Positions 1-9,568 of a stretch of DNA of 64,000 nucleotides are shown piece by piece. The notes beneath the pieces were generated by a model. It worked only from the letters and a program-made list of their open reading frames with translations, had not been told where the DNA came from and ran no database searches. The translations under genes and the position numbers were made by a program. Origin of the DNA: Billgrantia azerbaijanica (GTDB taxonomy: Bacteria; Pseudomonadota; Gammaproteobacteria; Pseudomonadales; Halomonadaceae); assembly GCA_004551485.1 (NCBI GenBank), contig SBLD01000011.1:1-64000 (forward strand). The letters run 5' to 3'. Numbering within the stretch: the stretch's first letter is position 1; each line of letters begins with the position of its first letter.

Positions 1-1
1 G

Positions 2-142
2 GAGCTGGCGCTGGGCAGCAAGGCCACGGTGCCCATGGGCTCCCAGGCGCGCAACCTCTTCGCGCTGCACAGCGCCCAGGGTAACGGGCAGCTGGATTTC
101 TCCAGCATCCTGCGTCTCTATCGACAGCAGGCCGAGGCCTGA
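2..142 (+). CDS. mmsB: 3-hydroxyisobutyrate dehydrogenase, C-terminal end (partial)
   Basis: Only the last 46 codons are present; the gene runs off the left edge. The frame ends in TGA at 140-142. The visible tail has the KATVPMG and ARNLF segments and ends LDFSSILRLYR, which resembles the C-terminal helical domain of 3-hydroxyisobutyrate dehydrogenases, where the family ends with a similar LDFS-x-I-x-x-Y pattern. The enzyme oxidises 3-hydroxyisobutyrate to methylmalonate semialdehyde with NAD+ in valine breakdown. The product is the substrate of the MmsA-type enzyme encoded at 1318-2817, which supports the call. A LysR regulator lies between the two genes on the other strand. The assignment rests on a short tail plus context. 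Confidence 0.72.
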   Translation, partial: ELALGSKATVPMGSQARNLFALHSAQGNGQLDFSSILRLYRQQAEA

Positions 143-161
143 TCTCCGGACGGCTCCAGGG

Positions 162-1121
162 TCAGGCCGTCTCGCCGGGCTCGTGATCGGGGATCACGAG
201 CCCGGTGCGTTCATGGCCCATCAACAGTCCCTGATTGGCTTCGATGGCCTCGCGCAGGAAGTCCCACAGTAGCCGGACCCGGGCGAGACGGCGCTGCTCC
301 TGGCGGGAGGTGATCCAGAACTGGAGGACCACCTCCACTTCTTCCTTCAGCACGGCGGTGAGGGCATCGTCGGTCTCCGCCATGAAGCAGGGCAGGATCG
401 CCAGGCCGGCCCCCGCCAGGGCGGCGTGGTACTGGGTGGTGATGCTGGTGCTGCGGATGCTGAAGTGGGGCGTCTTGCCGACCACCTCAGGGGCGAGCAG
501 CGGCTCCAGGTATTGCAGCTGATCGCTGAAGATCAGGTCGTCGACGTAGCCGATCAGCCGGTGCTGGCCCAGCTCGGCGAGGCGTCGTGGCGTGCCGTGG
601 CGCGCGAGGTAGTCGCGGCTGCCGTACAGGCGCAGTCGGTAGTCGCACAGCCGCGAGGTCACCAGGCCGCCGCTGCTGGGGCGGTCCACGGTGATCGCCA
701 GGTCCGCCTCGTGACGGCTCAGGTTGACCACCCGCGGCAGCGCCAGCAGGTCCAGGGTCAGGCCGGGGTGCCGGTCGCCGAAACCTGCCATCAGCGGGGT
801 GATCACCCAGGTGCCGAACCCTTCGGTCACGCCAAGGCGAATCTGGCCGCTGATCTGGTGGTTCTTGTCGGCGAGGCCTTCGCTGGCCTCGAAGGCGTGG
901 CGGGCCATTTCCTCGGCGTGGGCGAGCAACTGCTGGCCGGCCTCGGTCAGGTGGTAGCCGTGGGTGCTACGCTCGAAGAGCTGGGTGTTGAGCTGCTGCT
1001 CGAAGCGTCGCGTGCGTCGCGACAGCGTGGAGTGGTCCAGCCCCAGCCGCCGGGCGGCATCGGTGAGGCGCTGGCTGCGTGCCACCTCGAGGAAGATATG
1101 GATGTCCTGCCAGTCCAGCAT
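162..1121 (-). CDS. LysR-family transcriptional regulator, probably of the mms genes
   Basis: A 319-residue LysR-type regulator. The N-terminal winged helix-turn-helix reads [21 protein letters not shown] followed by [15 protein letters not shown]; an inducer-binding domain fills the rest. I chose the ATG at 1121 because family members begin a few residues before the helix-turn-helix; the frame stays open to 1166 and would add 15 residues. A CGGAG at modest spacing precedes 1121. The gene is divergent from mmsA, with about 200 bp between them, and follows mmsB, so control of mmsA (and perhaps mmsB) is the obvious guess. The inducer cannot be read from sequence. Confidence 0.85.
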   Translation of the reverse strand: MLDWQDIHIFLEVARSQRLTDAARRLGLDHSTLSRRTRRFEQQLNTQLFERSTHGYHLTEAGQQLLAHAEEMARHAFEASEGLADKNHQISGQIRLGVTEGFGTWVITPLMAGFGDRHPGLTLDLLALPRVVNLSRHEADLAITVDRPSSGGLVTSRLCDYRLRLYGSRDYLARHGTPRRLAELGQHRLIGYVDDLIFSDQLQYLEPLLAPEVVGKTPHFSIRSTSITTQYHAALAGAGLAILPCFMAETDDALTAVLKEEVEVVLQFWITSRQEQRRLARVRLLWDFLREAIEANQGLLMGHERTGLVIPDHEPGETA

Positions 1122-1192
1122 CGGCAACGCTCCGGTGAAGGGGGCTGGTTGTGCGTCAACACACAATCAATGTGCCCGGGTGCTCGTTGTCA

Positions 1193-1204
1193 CGTCAACT
1201 GACG
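1193..1204. promoter_or_regulatory. Candidate operator between LysR gene and mmsA
   Basis: A perfect 12-bp palindrome, CGTCA-AC-TGACG, lies in the divergent LysR/mmsA intergenic region. A second dyad, TTGTG-N8-CACAA, lies at 1149-1166. Either could be the LysR site; the function is inferred only from position and symmetry. Confidence 0.35.
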
Positions 1205-1317
1205 CCTGGATAGACTCAATGGTATCGGAGTTCGTGTTTTTATACACACAAAGTCGCACGACGACCCGGATTAGCACGACACAACAACGCCAAGAGCATA
1301 GAGAGGAGCACGTCACC

Positions 1318-2817
1318 ATGTCCGTTCGCGAGATTCCCATGTACATCGACGGCCAGCCCGTGCCGTCCCAGAGCCAGGACTGGCGCGACGTCGTCAACCC
1401 CGCCACCCAGGAGGTGGTCGCGCGGGTGCCGTTCTGCACCGCCGAGGAGGTCGACCGCGCCGTGGCCAGCGCCAAGGAGGCCTTCAAGAGCTGGCGCAAG
1501 GTGCCGCTGGCCAAGCGGCAGCGCATCATGCTCAAGCTCCAGGCGCTGATCCGCGAGAACACCGATGAACTCGCCGCCCTGATCACCGAGGAGCACGGCA
1601 AGACCCTGCCCGACGCCGCCGGCGAGGTGGGCCGCGGCCTGGAGGTGGTGGAGCACGCCTGCTCGATCACCTCGCTGCAGCTCGGCGAGCTGGCCGAGAA
1701 CGCCGCCAACGAGGTGGACGTCTACACCCTCAACCAGCCGCTGGGCGTCGGGGCCGGTATCACCGCTTTCAACTTCCCGGTGATGCTGCCCTGCTTCATG
1801 TTCCCGCTGGCCATCGCCACTGGTAACACCTTCGTGCTCAAGCCCTCCGAGCAGGACCCGAGCTCCACCCTGCGCCTGGTCGAGCTGGCCCACGAGGCCG
1901 GCGTGCCGGCCGGGGTGCTCAACGTGGTGCACGGTGGTCCCGACGTGGCCAACCAGATCTGCGACCACCCCGACATCAAGGCGCTCTCCTTCATCGGCTC
2001 CACCCACGTGGGTACCCAGCTCTACCGCCGCGCCAGCGAGGCCGGCAAGCGCATGCAGTCGATGATGGGCGCCAAGAACCACTGCGTGATCATGCCTGAC
2101 GCCAACCGCAGCCAGGCGATCAATAACGTGCTCGGTTCCGCCTTCGGCGCCGCCGGCCAGCGCTGCATGGCCAACTCCGTGGTGGTGCTGGTGGGCGAGG
2201 CCAACGCGTGGCTCGACGACATCGTCGAAGGCGCCCGCAACATGAAGGTCGGCCCCGGCACCCAGCGTGATGCCGACCTCGGCCCGCTGGTTTCGCCGGC
2301 GGCCAAGGAGCGCGTCGAGCGACTGATCGCTGCCGGCGAGCAGGAGGGCGCCAAGCTGATGCTCGACGGCCGCGGCTGTCAGGTGGAGGGCTATCCGGAC
2401 GGCAACTTCGTCGGCCCCACCCTGTTCGCCGACGTCAAGCCGGAGATGACCATCTACCAGGAGGAGATCTTCGGCCCGGTGCTGTGCGTGGTGAGCGTCG
2501 ACACCCTGGACGAGGCGATCGAGTTCATCAACGCCAACCCCAACGGCAACGGCACCGCCATCTTCACCAACTCCGGCTGGGTGGCGCGCCGCTTCGAGAC
2601 CGACATCGACGTCGGCCAGGTGGGCATCAACGTGCCGATCCCGGTGCCGGTGGCCTACTTCAGTTTCACCGGCTCGCGCGGCTCCAAGCTCGGCGACCTG
2701 GGCCCCAACGGCAAGCAGGCGATCGCCTTCTGGACCCAGACCAAGACCGTCACCGCGCGCTGGTTCGAGCCGGAGAATATCTCCAGCGGCATCAACAGCA
2801 CCATCTCGCTGCATTGA
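1318..2817 (+). CDS. mmsA: Methylmalonate-semialdehyde dehydrogenase (CoA-acylating)
   Basis: A 499-residue aldehyde dehydrogenase superfamily member, the normal length for MmsA/IolA. It catalyses the NAD+- and CoA-dependent conversion of methylmalonate semialdehyde to propionyl-CoA in valine (and thymine or inositol) catabolism. The N-terminal YIDGQPV and NPATQEVV segments, the cofactor-binding stretch [10 protein letters not shown], and the catalytic cysteine in [11 protein letters not shown] are all visible. It lacks the ELGGK-type catalytic glutamate of ordinary aldehyde dehydrogenases and has MMGAKNH there, as is usual for the CoA-dependent family. The ATG at 1318 follows GAGAGGAGC; the open frame upstream has no comparable ribosome-binding site. 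A strong terminator follows the stop. The LysR gene is divergent, and mmsB ends at the left edge. Confidence 0.95.
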   Translation: MSVREIPMYIDGQPVPSQSQDWRDVVNPATQEVVARVPFCTAEEVDRAVASAKEAFKSWRKVPLAKRQRIMLKLQALIRENTDELAALITEEHGKTLPDAAGEVGRGLEVVEHACSITSLQLGELAENAANEVDVYTLNQPLGVGAGITAFNFPVMLPCFMFPLAIATGNTFVLKPSEQDPSSTLRLVELAHEAGVPAGVLNVVHGGPDVANQICDHPDIKALSFIGSTHVGTQLYRRASEAGKRMQSMMGAKNHCVIMPDANRSQAINNVLGSAFGAAGQRCMANSVVVLVGEANAWLDDIVEGARNMKVGPGTQRDADLGPLVSPAAKERVERLIAAGEQEGAKLMLDGRGCQVEGYPDGNFVGPTLFADVKPEMTIYQEEIFGPVLCVVSVDTLDEAIEFINANPNGNGTAIFTNSGWVARRFETDIDVGQVGINVPIPVPVAYFSFTGSRGSKLGDLGPNGKQAIAFWTQTKTVTARWFEPENISSGINSTISLH

Positions 2818-2840
2818 TGAGTGCCTGACGCGCCACCGCC

Positions 2841-2875
2841 ACGGCCCCGCCTCCTCGAGGCGGGGCCGTTTTTTC
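2841..2875 (+). terminator. Intrinsic terminator after mmsA
   Basis: A 13-bp GC-rich perfect stem (2841-2853 with 2857-2869), loop CTC, followed by a run of six T. It sits 24 bp past the mmsA stop and abuts the stop of the convergent gene at 2875. Confidence 0.93.
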
Positions 2876-4617
2876 TAGCCTTCGGGCACCCCGAGGGTGG
2901 CGAACAGCTCCGCGAGTTCCGGGGCCTCCCGCTGGGCCCGCAGGATGTCGGGGGCCTCCACCGAGAAGCGGCCGGCAGTGGCGCGCAGGTACACCTTTCC
3001 GGTCGCCGCGTCGACGAAGCGGACCTCCGGCACCTTGGCGAGGCACTGCTTGAGGAAGGTACAGTTCCGGCCGATCGCCAGGCTGTCATCGTCGGGATAG
3101 ACCTCCGCCGGGCAGGTCGCCCGGGTGTTGATCTTCTTGTAGCGGTCGATGTCGACCAGGCCCAGGGGCGCCAGGATGTGGAGGACCTCGCGGGTGCCAT
3201 GGGCGATGGTCGTCGGCGGGGTGTGCTTGGGGACGCTGTTGTCCAGGAAGTAGTACTCGAGCCGGGGATGCCGGCTGTCCAGCCACTTGAAGAGCAGCTT
3301 GGGCATGCCGTCGTAGGCCTCCACGCAGTGCCCCAGAAAGTCCTCCACCGCCTTGTAACGCCCCCGCGTCAGCCCTCGCTCCCAGCCGCGCTCCACCGTC
3401 GCCTCTGGCGGGGTGACGATGAAATAGAAGTACATGGTGGCGACGTATTTCGCGTAGGTGGCATCCAGCAGCCGCGGTACCCTGTCCAGGGAGAAGCTGT
3501 CGAAGCGAAACCGGTCGATCAGCAGGTTGGGGATGGAGCGGTCCCGCTGGGCCTTGTCGCGGATGTAGCGGTCCAGCTTGGCATCGATGAGCTTGACCTC
3601 CTTGCCGGCCAGGCGGCCAGCATACTTGTAGGCTTCGCCCAGGGCCTCGTAGTCGAGCAGGAGGCGGCGCCAGATGTCGGGGGAGATGGTGCCGTACTGG
3701 TCCGGTCGGATGCCCAGGTCGCGCAGGGTGTTCTTCAGGAAGGGGCGCAGGGAGCTCTTGCCGGCCGCCGAGGCCCCCTTGAGGCTGATCAGGATCGGCT
3801 CGCTGGCACAGGGGAGCCGGCCGTAACCCTCGACGCTCATGGCCCGCGCGACATGGGGCGCGATCTGCTCACCGAGGTGGCGGCTGCCGAAGTCGTTGCA
3901 CACGTGCCGGGTAATCAACCTCGCCAGCAGCTCCCGGTCCACCCCGATATGCCCCTGGGTGCCGCCGATCGACGTCAGGACACGGTAAGTGCTCTTGTAG
4001 ATGGCCCGCTCCAGTTTGCCGCGGGCCGCCAGCCCCTGGTCCTTGATGCCCTGGATCACGTCATGATGGCGTTCCTCGATGGACCGAGGGTCTGCCTGCC
4101 GGCGTGGTGGAGGCCGCTTGCCAAACCACCAGGACAGGAAGGAGACGGGCTCGGGGTCGGGATCGGCCCGTGCCGGTTCGGGCGCGAAGGCCGTGGCGAG
4201 GAGGTCGCCCACCCGACCGTGTATCTCGTCATACAGGCGGTCATACTCCCGCTGCAGCGCCGGCAGGTAGGGGCTCAGGTACTCGGACAGGATCTTGAGG
4301 GCGATGCCGCGAAAGTGCTGCCCCAGGAGCTCCTCCTCCTCACCCTCGAGGACCACGACATCGGCCGTCACCTGGACGATCAACTCGTGCAGCACCAGGC
4401 GCTCCGCCCGGAACGCCACCAGCTCCTCTTCCGCGAGCCCGGTGAGGGCCCTCAGCTCGGGGATGTCGTCAAGGCGGGAGTAGACGTTGGCCGTGTGATG
4501 AATCGTCTCCAGGGCCTTGTAGCGCCCGGGCAGGTCGGCCTCCAGGCCGGGATTCCACGCCGAAAACTCGCAACCATCTCGATCGGGCATACCGGGAGTC
4601 CATGCATGCTGCGTCAT
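2875..4617 (-). CDS. P-loop NTPase of unknown function, possibly kinase or zeta-toxin-like
   Basis: A 580-residue protein I do not recognise as a named family. Residues 1-270 are mostly helical and charged, with an acidic run (EGEEEE near 91-96) and a WWFGKRPPPRR stretch near 163-173. A clear Walker A loop, GASAAGKSS, sits at 281-289, followed by a SPDIWRRLL segment that resembles the region after the P-loop in zeta-toxin or chloramphenicol-phosphotransferase-type kinases. A DRFRFDS segment follows. No signal peptide or membrane segment is visible. The start is uncertain: ATG at 4617 and an in-frame ATG at 4590 both lack a good ribosome-binding site. It converges on the mmsA terminator and is divergent from the helicase gene at 4852, and so may be part of the same accessory patch. 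ATP/GTP binding is well supported, the biological role is not. Confidence 0.7.
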   Translation of the reverse strand: MTQHAWTPGMPDRDGCEFSAWNPGLEADLPGRYKALETIHHTANVYSRLDDIPELRALTGLAEEELVAFRAERLVLHELIVQVTADVVVLEGEEEELLGQHFRGIALKILSEYLSPYLPALQREYDRLYDEIHGRVGDLLATAFAPEPARADPDPEPVSFLSWWFGKRPPPRRQADPRSIEERHHDVIQGIKDQGLAARGKLERAIYKSTYRVLTSIGGTQGHIGVDRELLARLITRHVCNDFGSRHLGEQIAPHVARAMSVEGYGRLPCASEPILISLKGASAAGKSSLRPFLKNTLRDLGIRPDQYGTISPDIWRRLLLDYEALGEAYKYAGRLAGKEVKLIDAKLDRYIRDKAQRDRSIPNLLIDRFRFDSFSLDRVPRLLDATYAKYVATMYFYFIVTPPEATVERGWERGLTRGRYKAVEDFLGHCVEAYDGMPKLLFKWLDSRHPRLEYYFLDNSVPKHTPPTTIAHGTREVLHILAPLGLVDIDRYKKINTRATCPAEVYPDDDSLAIGRNCTFLKQCLAKVPEVRFVDAATGKVYLRATAGRFSVEAPDILRAQREAPELAELFATLGVPEG

Positions 4618-4851
4618 GTCGGGGGGCTGACGAGGGGCGGGTTGGGCATCGTCGCCCTCGGGTCGGGAAGGAGGACCGGCCCCATGCCGCGATAGTGGCC
4701 GACCTGGCTGCGTGGGGCAATCCCCGCGGGAGCCCAGGCGCTGGAAAGCGGCTTGACGTTATAGGAGTACAGCAGTGCGCTGCGTGAAAGGGTCCACAGG
4801 TGCCCACGGTCATCCAAATTACTGTTACCTTGGAGCATCGAAAGGACAGCG

Positions 4852-7800
4852 ATGGGATACGGGATGGATCAGCTACCGGAAGGGCTTTACGAGCGGTTAC
4901 TCGATGAAGATCTCAAGGCGCAGCTGGATGCGTATCCCGAGCTAAGGCCAGTGCTGCGCTCCTTGGACGATGAAACGGCACCCCACGCCTATTCCCAGTT
5001 TATCGGCCAGCTGCTTCATCGGGCGTTGCGGAGCGTGGATGCCGAGCAGCGCTTGCCCCTGATGAACCGCATCATCGAGCTGGTATCGGCGACCGATGGG
5101 CTCGACTATCTCAACCGCAAGCGGTTGCTTAGCTCGGATAAACCGGTGCTTAGCGAGATCGGGCGGGGAGGCCAGCCTCTATCTCGCCCTGCCACGCCAC
5201 TGGCCACCAGCGCGCTGCTCACCGGCCTGGGGCATGATCCGCCCCTCGAGCATGAGCTGCGTGCCGAGATGGCCACGGCTGATAGCGTCGACATCCTCGT
5301 CTCTTTCATCAAGTGGTCGGGCCTGAGGCTGTTGATGCCGGCCTTCGAGCGCCTGGCGAAGCGGGGCGTTCCGGTGCGCCTTATCTCCACCAGCTATATG
5401 GGTGCCAGCGACCCGACGGCGCTGGAGTGGCTCACGCAGCAGTCCAACGTTACCGTGCGCGTCTCCTATGACACCGGCGGCACCCGGCTGCACGCCAAGG
5501 CTTATCATTTCCGGCGAGATAGCGGCTATTCAACCGCCTATATCGGCTCGGCGAACATGTCTCACTCAGCGATGACTCAGGGGCTCGAGTGGACCGTCAA
5601 GGTCACCGCACAGGACATGCCACACATCCTGGGGCGCTTTGAAGCGGAGTTTTCCGCCTACTGGGAGAGCGATGAGTTCGAGTCCTACAGCCAGGAGGAT
5701 TTCGCACGGTTTCGTCAAGCGATTGCAGCGCACAAAGAGCGCGACCGCCATGGGGTGGCCTTCTTCGCCGAGATCACGCCGCGACCATTTCAGCAGCGAA
5801 TCCTGGAGGCGCTCGAGGCGGCGCGGCAACGAGGCTCGTTTCGGAATCTGGTGGTTGCGGCGACAGGTACAGGAAAAACCGTGATCTCGGCGCTGGATTA
5901 TCGCCGGCTCTGCGAGCATGAAGAGCGCCAGGTGCCGCTGCTGTTCGTCGCCCATCGCAAGGAGATCCTGGAGCAGGCTCGAGCCTGCTTCCGCACCGTG
6001 CTCCGTGATCAGAACTTCGGCGAGCTCTGGGTGGGTGGTCAGACACCTACAGAGCATCGCCACCTGTTTGCCTCCGTGCAGACGCTCAACCGTCAGCTGC
6101 CTTGGGAGTCCCTTGGGGCGGAGCATTTCCACTACGTGGTGATCGATGAAGCGCACCATGGAGCCGCCAGCAGCTATCGGGCGCTGTTCGATGCGTTGAG
6201 TCCCAAGCTGTTGCTGGGCCTGACCGCCACCCCAGAGCGGATGGATGGCAGCAGCATCCTACCGGACTTCGACGAGGACTTCGCTGCGGAGATTCGCCTG
6301 CCAGAGGCGCTGGAAGAGAAGCTGCTGTGCCCGTTTCATTACTTCGGCGTCAGCGATAGCGTCGATCTCAGCGATGACAGCCTTTGGCGCAACGGCCGCT
6401 ATGACACTCGCCAGCTTGAGAACCTGCTGACCGGGGATGACTTCCGTGCCCGGCAAAGGGTCGATACCGTTCGGCAGGCGCTGGAGCGCTATCAGCCTGA
6501 CCTGAGGGGCGTGCGTGCGGTGGGGTTCTGCGCCGGTGTTCGCCATGCCGAGTACATGGCCGAGTACTTTAATCGGCTGGAGAAGGATGAGTACAAAGCC
6601 GCGGTTCTCCTCGGTGACACGCCCGCGGAGCTCCGGGCTGAGCGGCTGCAGGAGTTTCGCGAGGGCAGGCTGCCGTTCCTGTTTACCGTTGATGTGCTCA
6701 GCGAGGGCATCGATGTGCCCGACATCAATCTGGTGATGTTCCTGCGCCCTACCGACAGTCTGACGGTCTTTCTGCAGCAGCTGGGGCGAGGGCTGCGTCA
6801 TGCGCCCGGCAAGGAGTGCCTCACCGTGCTCGATTTCGTGGGGCAGACCCACCGGCGCTATCGGCTCGACACCAAGTTCACCGCGCTGTTGTCGGGACAG
6901 CGGCAGCGGCTGGATCGTGAGGTTGAAGCTGACTTCCCGAGCCTGCCGCCTGGCTGCAGTATTCAACTGGAACGAGTGGCGAGGGAGAGAATACTCAGTA
7001 AGATTCGTGCGGTTCTCAGCGATCTGAATCAATTCATTCCCGAGACCCTTCGCACCTGGCCTGAGGAGGTAGGCAAACCGCTTACCTTCGGGCGCTTCTT
7101 GGAGGTGACGGGACTCTCCCCTGTTCAGGTGCTGGCGCGCCGAAGCTGGTCGGAATGGAAGGCGCTGGCTGAATGCAGGTCACTGCCCGATGACTCAGAT
7201 CTCGAGCAGACCCGCAGGGCGCTGCCGCGTATCGCTCTGCGTACCGATCCAGAGCTCTTGAAGGCTATCGAAGCCCTTGGCAGGCAAGAAGGGGCAGTTT
7301 GGGAGGCGCCGGGGCGCTACGATTCTGCGCAGCAAACGGCGCTGCACTATCTGCTGTGGGGCAAGAAGGGAAGCCTAGTGGGCGTTGATGACCTCGAACA
7401 GTCACTGCAAAAGTGGCGCACTAATCCGAGCGTGGCAGCGGATGCCGCGGAGATTGCTGCCTGGCGCCGTGCTCATCAGCGGGTGCCGCTGCAAACACTA
7501 GACGAACTGCCGTTCACTTGTAATCTGTTGCTGCATGGCGCCTACGGCACCGCGGAGATCAAGGCAGCGCTGGGCTTGGCGAGTTTGGATAAGCCGGGCG
7601 CGATGGGGCTGGGCGTGATGCATGCCAAGGGAATCCGCGCCTATGTTCACTTGGTAACCTTCCAGAAGGATGAGCGGGATTTTTCTCCGACCACGCGCTA
7701 TCGGGACTATCCCATCAGCCGTACCTTGCTGCACTGGGAAAGCCAGTCGAATACCACTCAAGCCAGCGCTACCGGCCAGAATTACCTCCACCATAAAGAG

Positions 7801-7986
7801 CGCGGCTATACGATCCTGTTCTTCGCCCGCTTGACCAAGCGCATCGAGGGCGAGACGGCACCGTTTATCTTTCTTGGCCCGGCGAAGGCGTTGAAGAGCT
7901 ACCAAGGAGACCGCCCCATTGCCATGACCTGGGAGCTGGAATATCCAATGCCTGCAGAGCTCTTCGAGGAAGCGAGGCCAGCATAG
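4852..7986 (+). CDS. PLD-nuclease / DEAH helicase / DUF3427 fusion protein
   Basis: A 1044-residue multidomain protein. Residues about 120-265 form a phospholipase-D-like nuclease domain with the HxK motif at 214-216 (HAK) and IGSANMS at 231-237. Residues about 305-700 are a superfamily II helicase: Walker A ATGTGKT at 337-343, DEAH at 432-435, TATPER at 458-463, and motif VI QQLGRGLRH at 642-650. The remaining C-terminal region matches the DUF3427 architecture known to follow such helicases. The ATG at 4852 follows AAAGGACAGCG. Base composition is visibly less GC-rich than the flanking metabolic genes, suggesting transfer. Proteins of this architecture are often found in defence or mobile contexts, but no modification enzyme or partner is adjacent here. 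Anti-phage or DNA-processing function is inference. Confidence 0.9.
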   Translation: MGYGMDQLPEGLYERLLDEDLKAQLDAYPELRPVLRSLDDETAPHAYSQFIGQLLHRALRSVDAEQRLPLMNRIIELVSATDGLDYLNRKRLLSSDKPVLSEIGRGGQPLSRPATPLATSALLTGLGHDPPLEHELRAEMATADSVDILVSFIKWSGLRLLMPAFERLAKRGVPVRLISTSYMGASDPTALEWLTQQSNVTVRVSYDTGGTRLHAKAYHFRRDSGYSTAYIGSANMSHSAMTQGLEWTVKVTAQDMPHILGRFEAEFSAYWESDEFESYSQEDFARFRQAIAAHKERDRHGVAFFAEITPRPFQQRILEALEAARQRGSFRNLVVAATGTGKTVISALDYRRLCEHEERQVPLLFVAHRKEILEQARACFRTVLRDQNFGELWVGGQTPTEHRHLFASVQTLNRQLPWESLGAEHFHYVVIDEAHHGAASSYRALFDALSPKLLLGLTATPERMDGSSILPDFDEDFAAEIRLPEALEEKLLCPFHYFGVSDSVDLSDDSLWRNGRYDTRQLENLLTGDDFRARQRVDTVRQALERYQPDLRGVRAVGFCAGVRHAEYMAEYFNRLEKDEYKAAVLLGDTPAELRAERLQEFREGRLPFLFTVDVLSEGIDVPDINLVMFLRPTDSLTVFLQQLGRGLRHAPGKECLTVLDFVGQTHRRYRLDTKFTALLSGQRQRLDREVEADFPSLPPGCSIQLERVARERILSKIRAVLSDLNQFIPETLRTWPEEVGKPLTFGRFLEVTGLSPVQVLARRSWSEWKALAECRSLPDDSDLEQTRRALPRIALRTDPELLKAIEALGRQEGAVWEAPGRYDSAQQTALHYLLWGKKGSLVGVDDLEQSLQKWRTNPSVAADAAEIAAWRRAHQRVPLQTLDELPFTCNLLLHGAYGTAEIKAALGLASLDKPGAMGLGVMHAKGIRAYVHLVTFQKDERDFSPTTRYRDYPISRTLLHWESQSNTTQASATGQNYLHHKERGYTILFFARLTKRIEGETAPFIFLGPAKALKSYQGDRPIAMTWELEYPMPAELFEEARPA

Positions 7987-8098
7987 GGACCGTTGGGAAG
8001 GTAGGGGAGCGGGAGCTTCGACTTTAGCAGGTGTGTTGACGTTGACGTTAACTGGTATTTTGGCGTAACCGCATGACCCACAACCCCAGGAGCGCCCC

Positions 8099-8686
8099 AT
8101 GAGCCAGCCCCTCAGTCGCTTTCCCGTCCCCGAGACCCTCGACGACCTGCCCGAGGACATTCGCGACGCCATCCTCGCCGTCCAGGAGAAGGCCGGCTTC
8201 GTGCCCAACGTCTTCCTGATGCTCGCCCACCGGCCGGACGAGTTCCGCGCCTTCTTCGCCTACCACGACGCCCTGATGGAGCGGGAGTCCGACACCCTCA
8301 CCAAGGCCGAGAAGGAGATGATCGTGGTGGCGACCAGCGCCCGCAACCGCTGTCTCTACTGCGTGGTCGCTCACGGCGCGCTGGTGCGCATCTACAGCAA
8401 GAACCCGCTGCTCGCCGACCAGGTGGCCGTCAATCACCGCACGGCGCCGATCAGCGAGCGTCACCGGGTGATGCTCGACTTCGCCCTGCACTGCGGCCTG
8501 GAGGTGGGGGAACTCACCGATGAATGGGAAGACCGACTGATCGAGGTCGGCTTCACCCGCGACGACATCTGGGACATCGGCGCCATCACCGCCTTCTTCG
8601 GCCTCTCCAACCGTCTGGTCACCCTCACCGGGACTCCGCCCAACGAGGCGTTCTACCTGATGGGGCGGGTGCCAAGGGAGAAGTGA
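8099..8686 (+). CDS. AhpD-like peroxidase-related protein (carboxymuconolactone decarboxylase family)
   Basis: A 195-residue alpha-helical protein with the AhpD-fold signature CLYCVVAHG: a CxxC pair followed three residues later by His. This is the redox centre of alkylhydroperoxidase-D-type proteins. The N-terminal LDDLPEDIRDAI and AGFVPNVFLMLAHRP segments are typical of the uncharacterised peroxidase-related subfamily. A role in thiol-dependent peroxide removal is the family expectation, but the substrate is unknown. Start ATG at 8099 follows CCAGGAGCG. A TTGACGTTGACG stretch at 8036-8047 may be part of its promoter. It stands alone, with an unrelated gene converging from the right. Confidence 0.87.
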   Translation: MSQPLSRFPVPETLDDLPEDIRDAILAVQEKAGFVPNVFLMLAHRPDEFRAFFAYHDALMERESDTLTKAEKEMIVVATSARNRCLYCVVAHGALVRIYSKNPLLADQVAVNHRTAPISERHRVMLDFALHCGLEVGELTDEWEDRLIEVGFTRDDIWDIGAITAFFGLSNRLVTLTGTPPNEAFYLMGRVPREK

Positions 8687-8735
8687 GCGATCCATATTCA
8701 GCCACCGGGGAGGGCGGCCGGGAGAAGAGTCGGTC

Positions 8736-9413
8736 CTAGATGGTGGCTGAACACGCCTCCAGCAACTGCAGCATCGGTGCCAGCTGGCTCTCGTGCAGGA
8801 TCAGCACGCTCTCGCCGGCATCGCCTTCGGTGGGCGCGACCACCGCGAACTCGCCTTCCTCGACGTGAAATTCGTGCACCTCGCGCGGCCCGTCGGGCGT
8901 TTCGCAGTAGATGGAGCGGTAGGCGTCGTCCTCGCCGTAGGTGAGGCGGTGGTAGACCTTGAAGAAGGTGTAGAGGTAGAGCCCCTGCTCGAAGGCGGGC
9001 CAGCGGGCGGGGATGGTGCGGGTCCCTTCGTCGAGGGCCTGCCCCTGGGCCTCGGCGTGAGCGATGGCGGCGGCGAGCGGTGCGGCGAGCAGCGAGGCGT
9101 CGTCACAGGGCAGCGGCTGCTGGTCGCGGAAGGCCTGCTGGTAGCCCTGCGTGACCCGGCGCAGGTCGTCGAGCGAGGCGAGGGAGTGTTCGCTGTGCTT
9201 GAGGTCGGCGGGCTCGAAACCGCCGTTTTCCCAGCCATGGATCACCCGCAGCCGCAGGCAGCCGTCAGCCATCGGCCGCCGGATCAGGACATCGAGGGCC
9301 ACGCGCAGGTGCAGCAGGCGTTCGATGGCGGCGTTGTCGAAGGCGCTGTAGGGCTCGGCAAAGATGGCGTGCAGCCGTCCGGGGGCGTGTTCCTTGGCTT
9401 CGCTGTAGGGCAT
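8736..9413 (-). CDS. Conserved-looking hypothetical protein
   Basis: A 225-residue soluble protein I do not recognise. It has no signal peptide and no membrane helix. It is rich in acidic residues and His/Tyr, with segments such as RVIHGWENGGF, LYTFFKVYHRLTYGEDD and EVHEFHVEEGEF. The overlapping reading frame on the other strand (8793-9611) is a shadow: it would run through the riboswitch and has the composition of reversed high-GC code. No strong ribosome-binding site precedes the ATG at 9413. It is divergent from the riboswitch-controlled transporter and converges with the AhpD-like gene. No function is proposed. Confidence 0.65.
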   Translation of the reverse strand: MPYSEAKEHAPGRLHAIFAEPYSAFDNAAIERLLHLRVALDVLIRRPMADGCLRLRVIHGWENGGFEPADLKHSEHSLASLDDLRRVTQGYQQAFRDQQPLPCDDASLLAAPLAAAIAHAEAQGQALDEGTRTIPARWPAFEQGLYLYTFFKVYHRLTYGEDDAYRSIYCETPDGPREVHEFHVEEGEFAVVAPTEGDAGESVLILHESQLAPMLQLLEACSATI

Positions 9414-9568
9414 GGCGGTCTCGGTGTCGTGGTGCGGCGACAGGTACTAACACGTCAGTATGACCATTGCCGCTGGCTGATGGAAGTGCGTGACGCCTTT
9501 ACAGTCGTTGCCTGTCGCTTGAAGATGATCTCCCCGGCCAGCAGTCTGGCGGGCCACAATCCATTCAC

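Noticed and set aside
4852-7986. Assigning the helicase protein to the Mokosh defence system
   Set aside because: Mokosh combines a PLD nuclease with an SF1-type (COG1112) helicase. Here the helicase is a DEAH-type SF2 with DUF3427, so the domains do not match.
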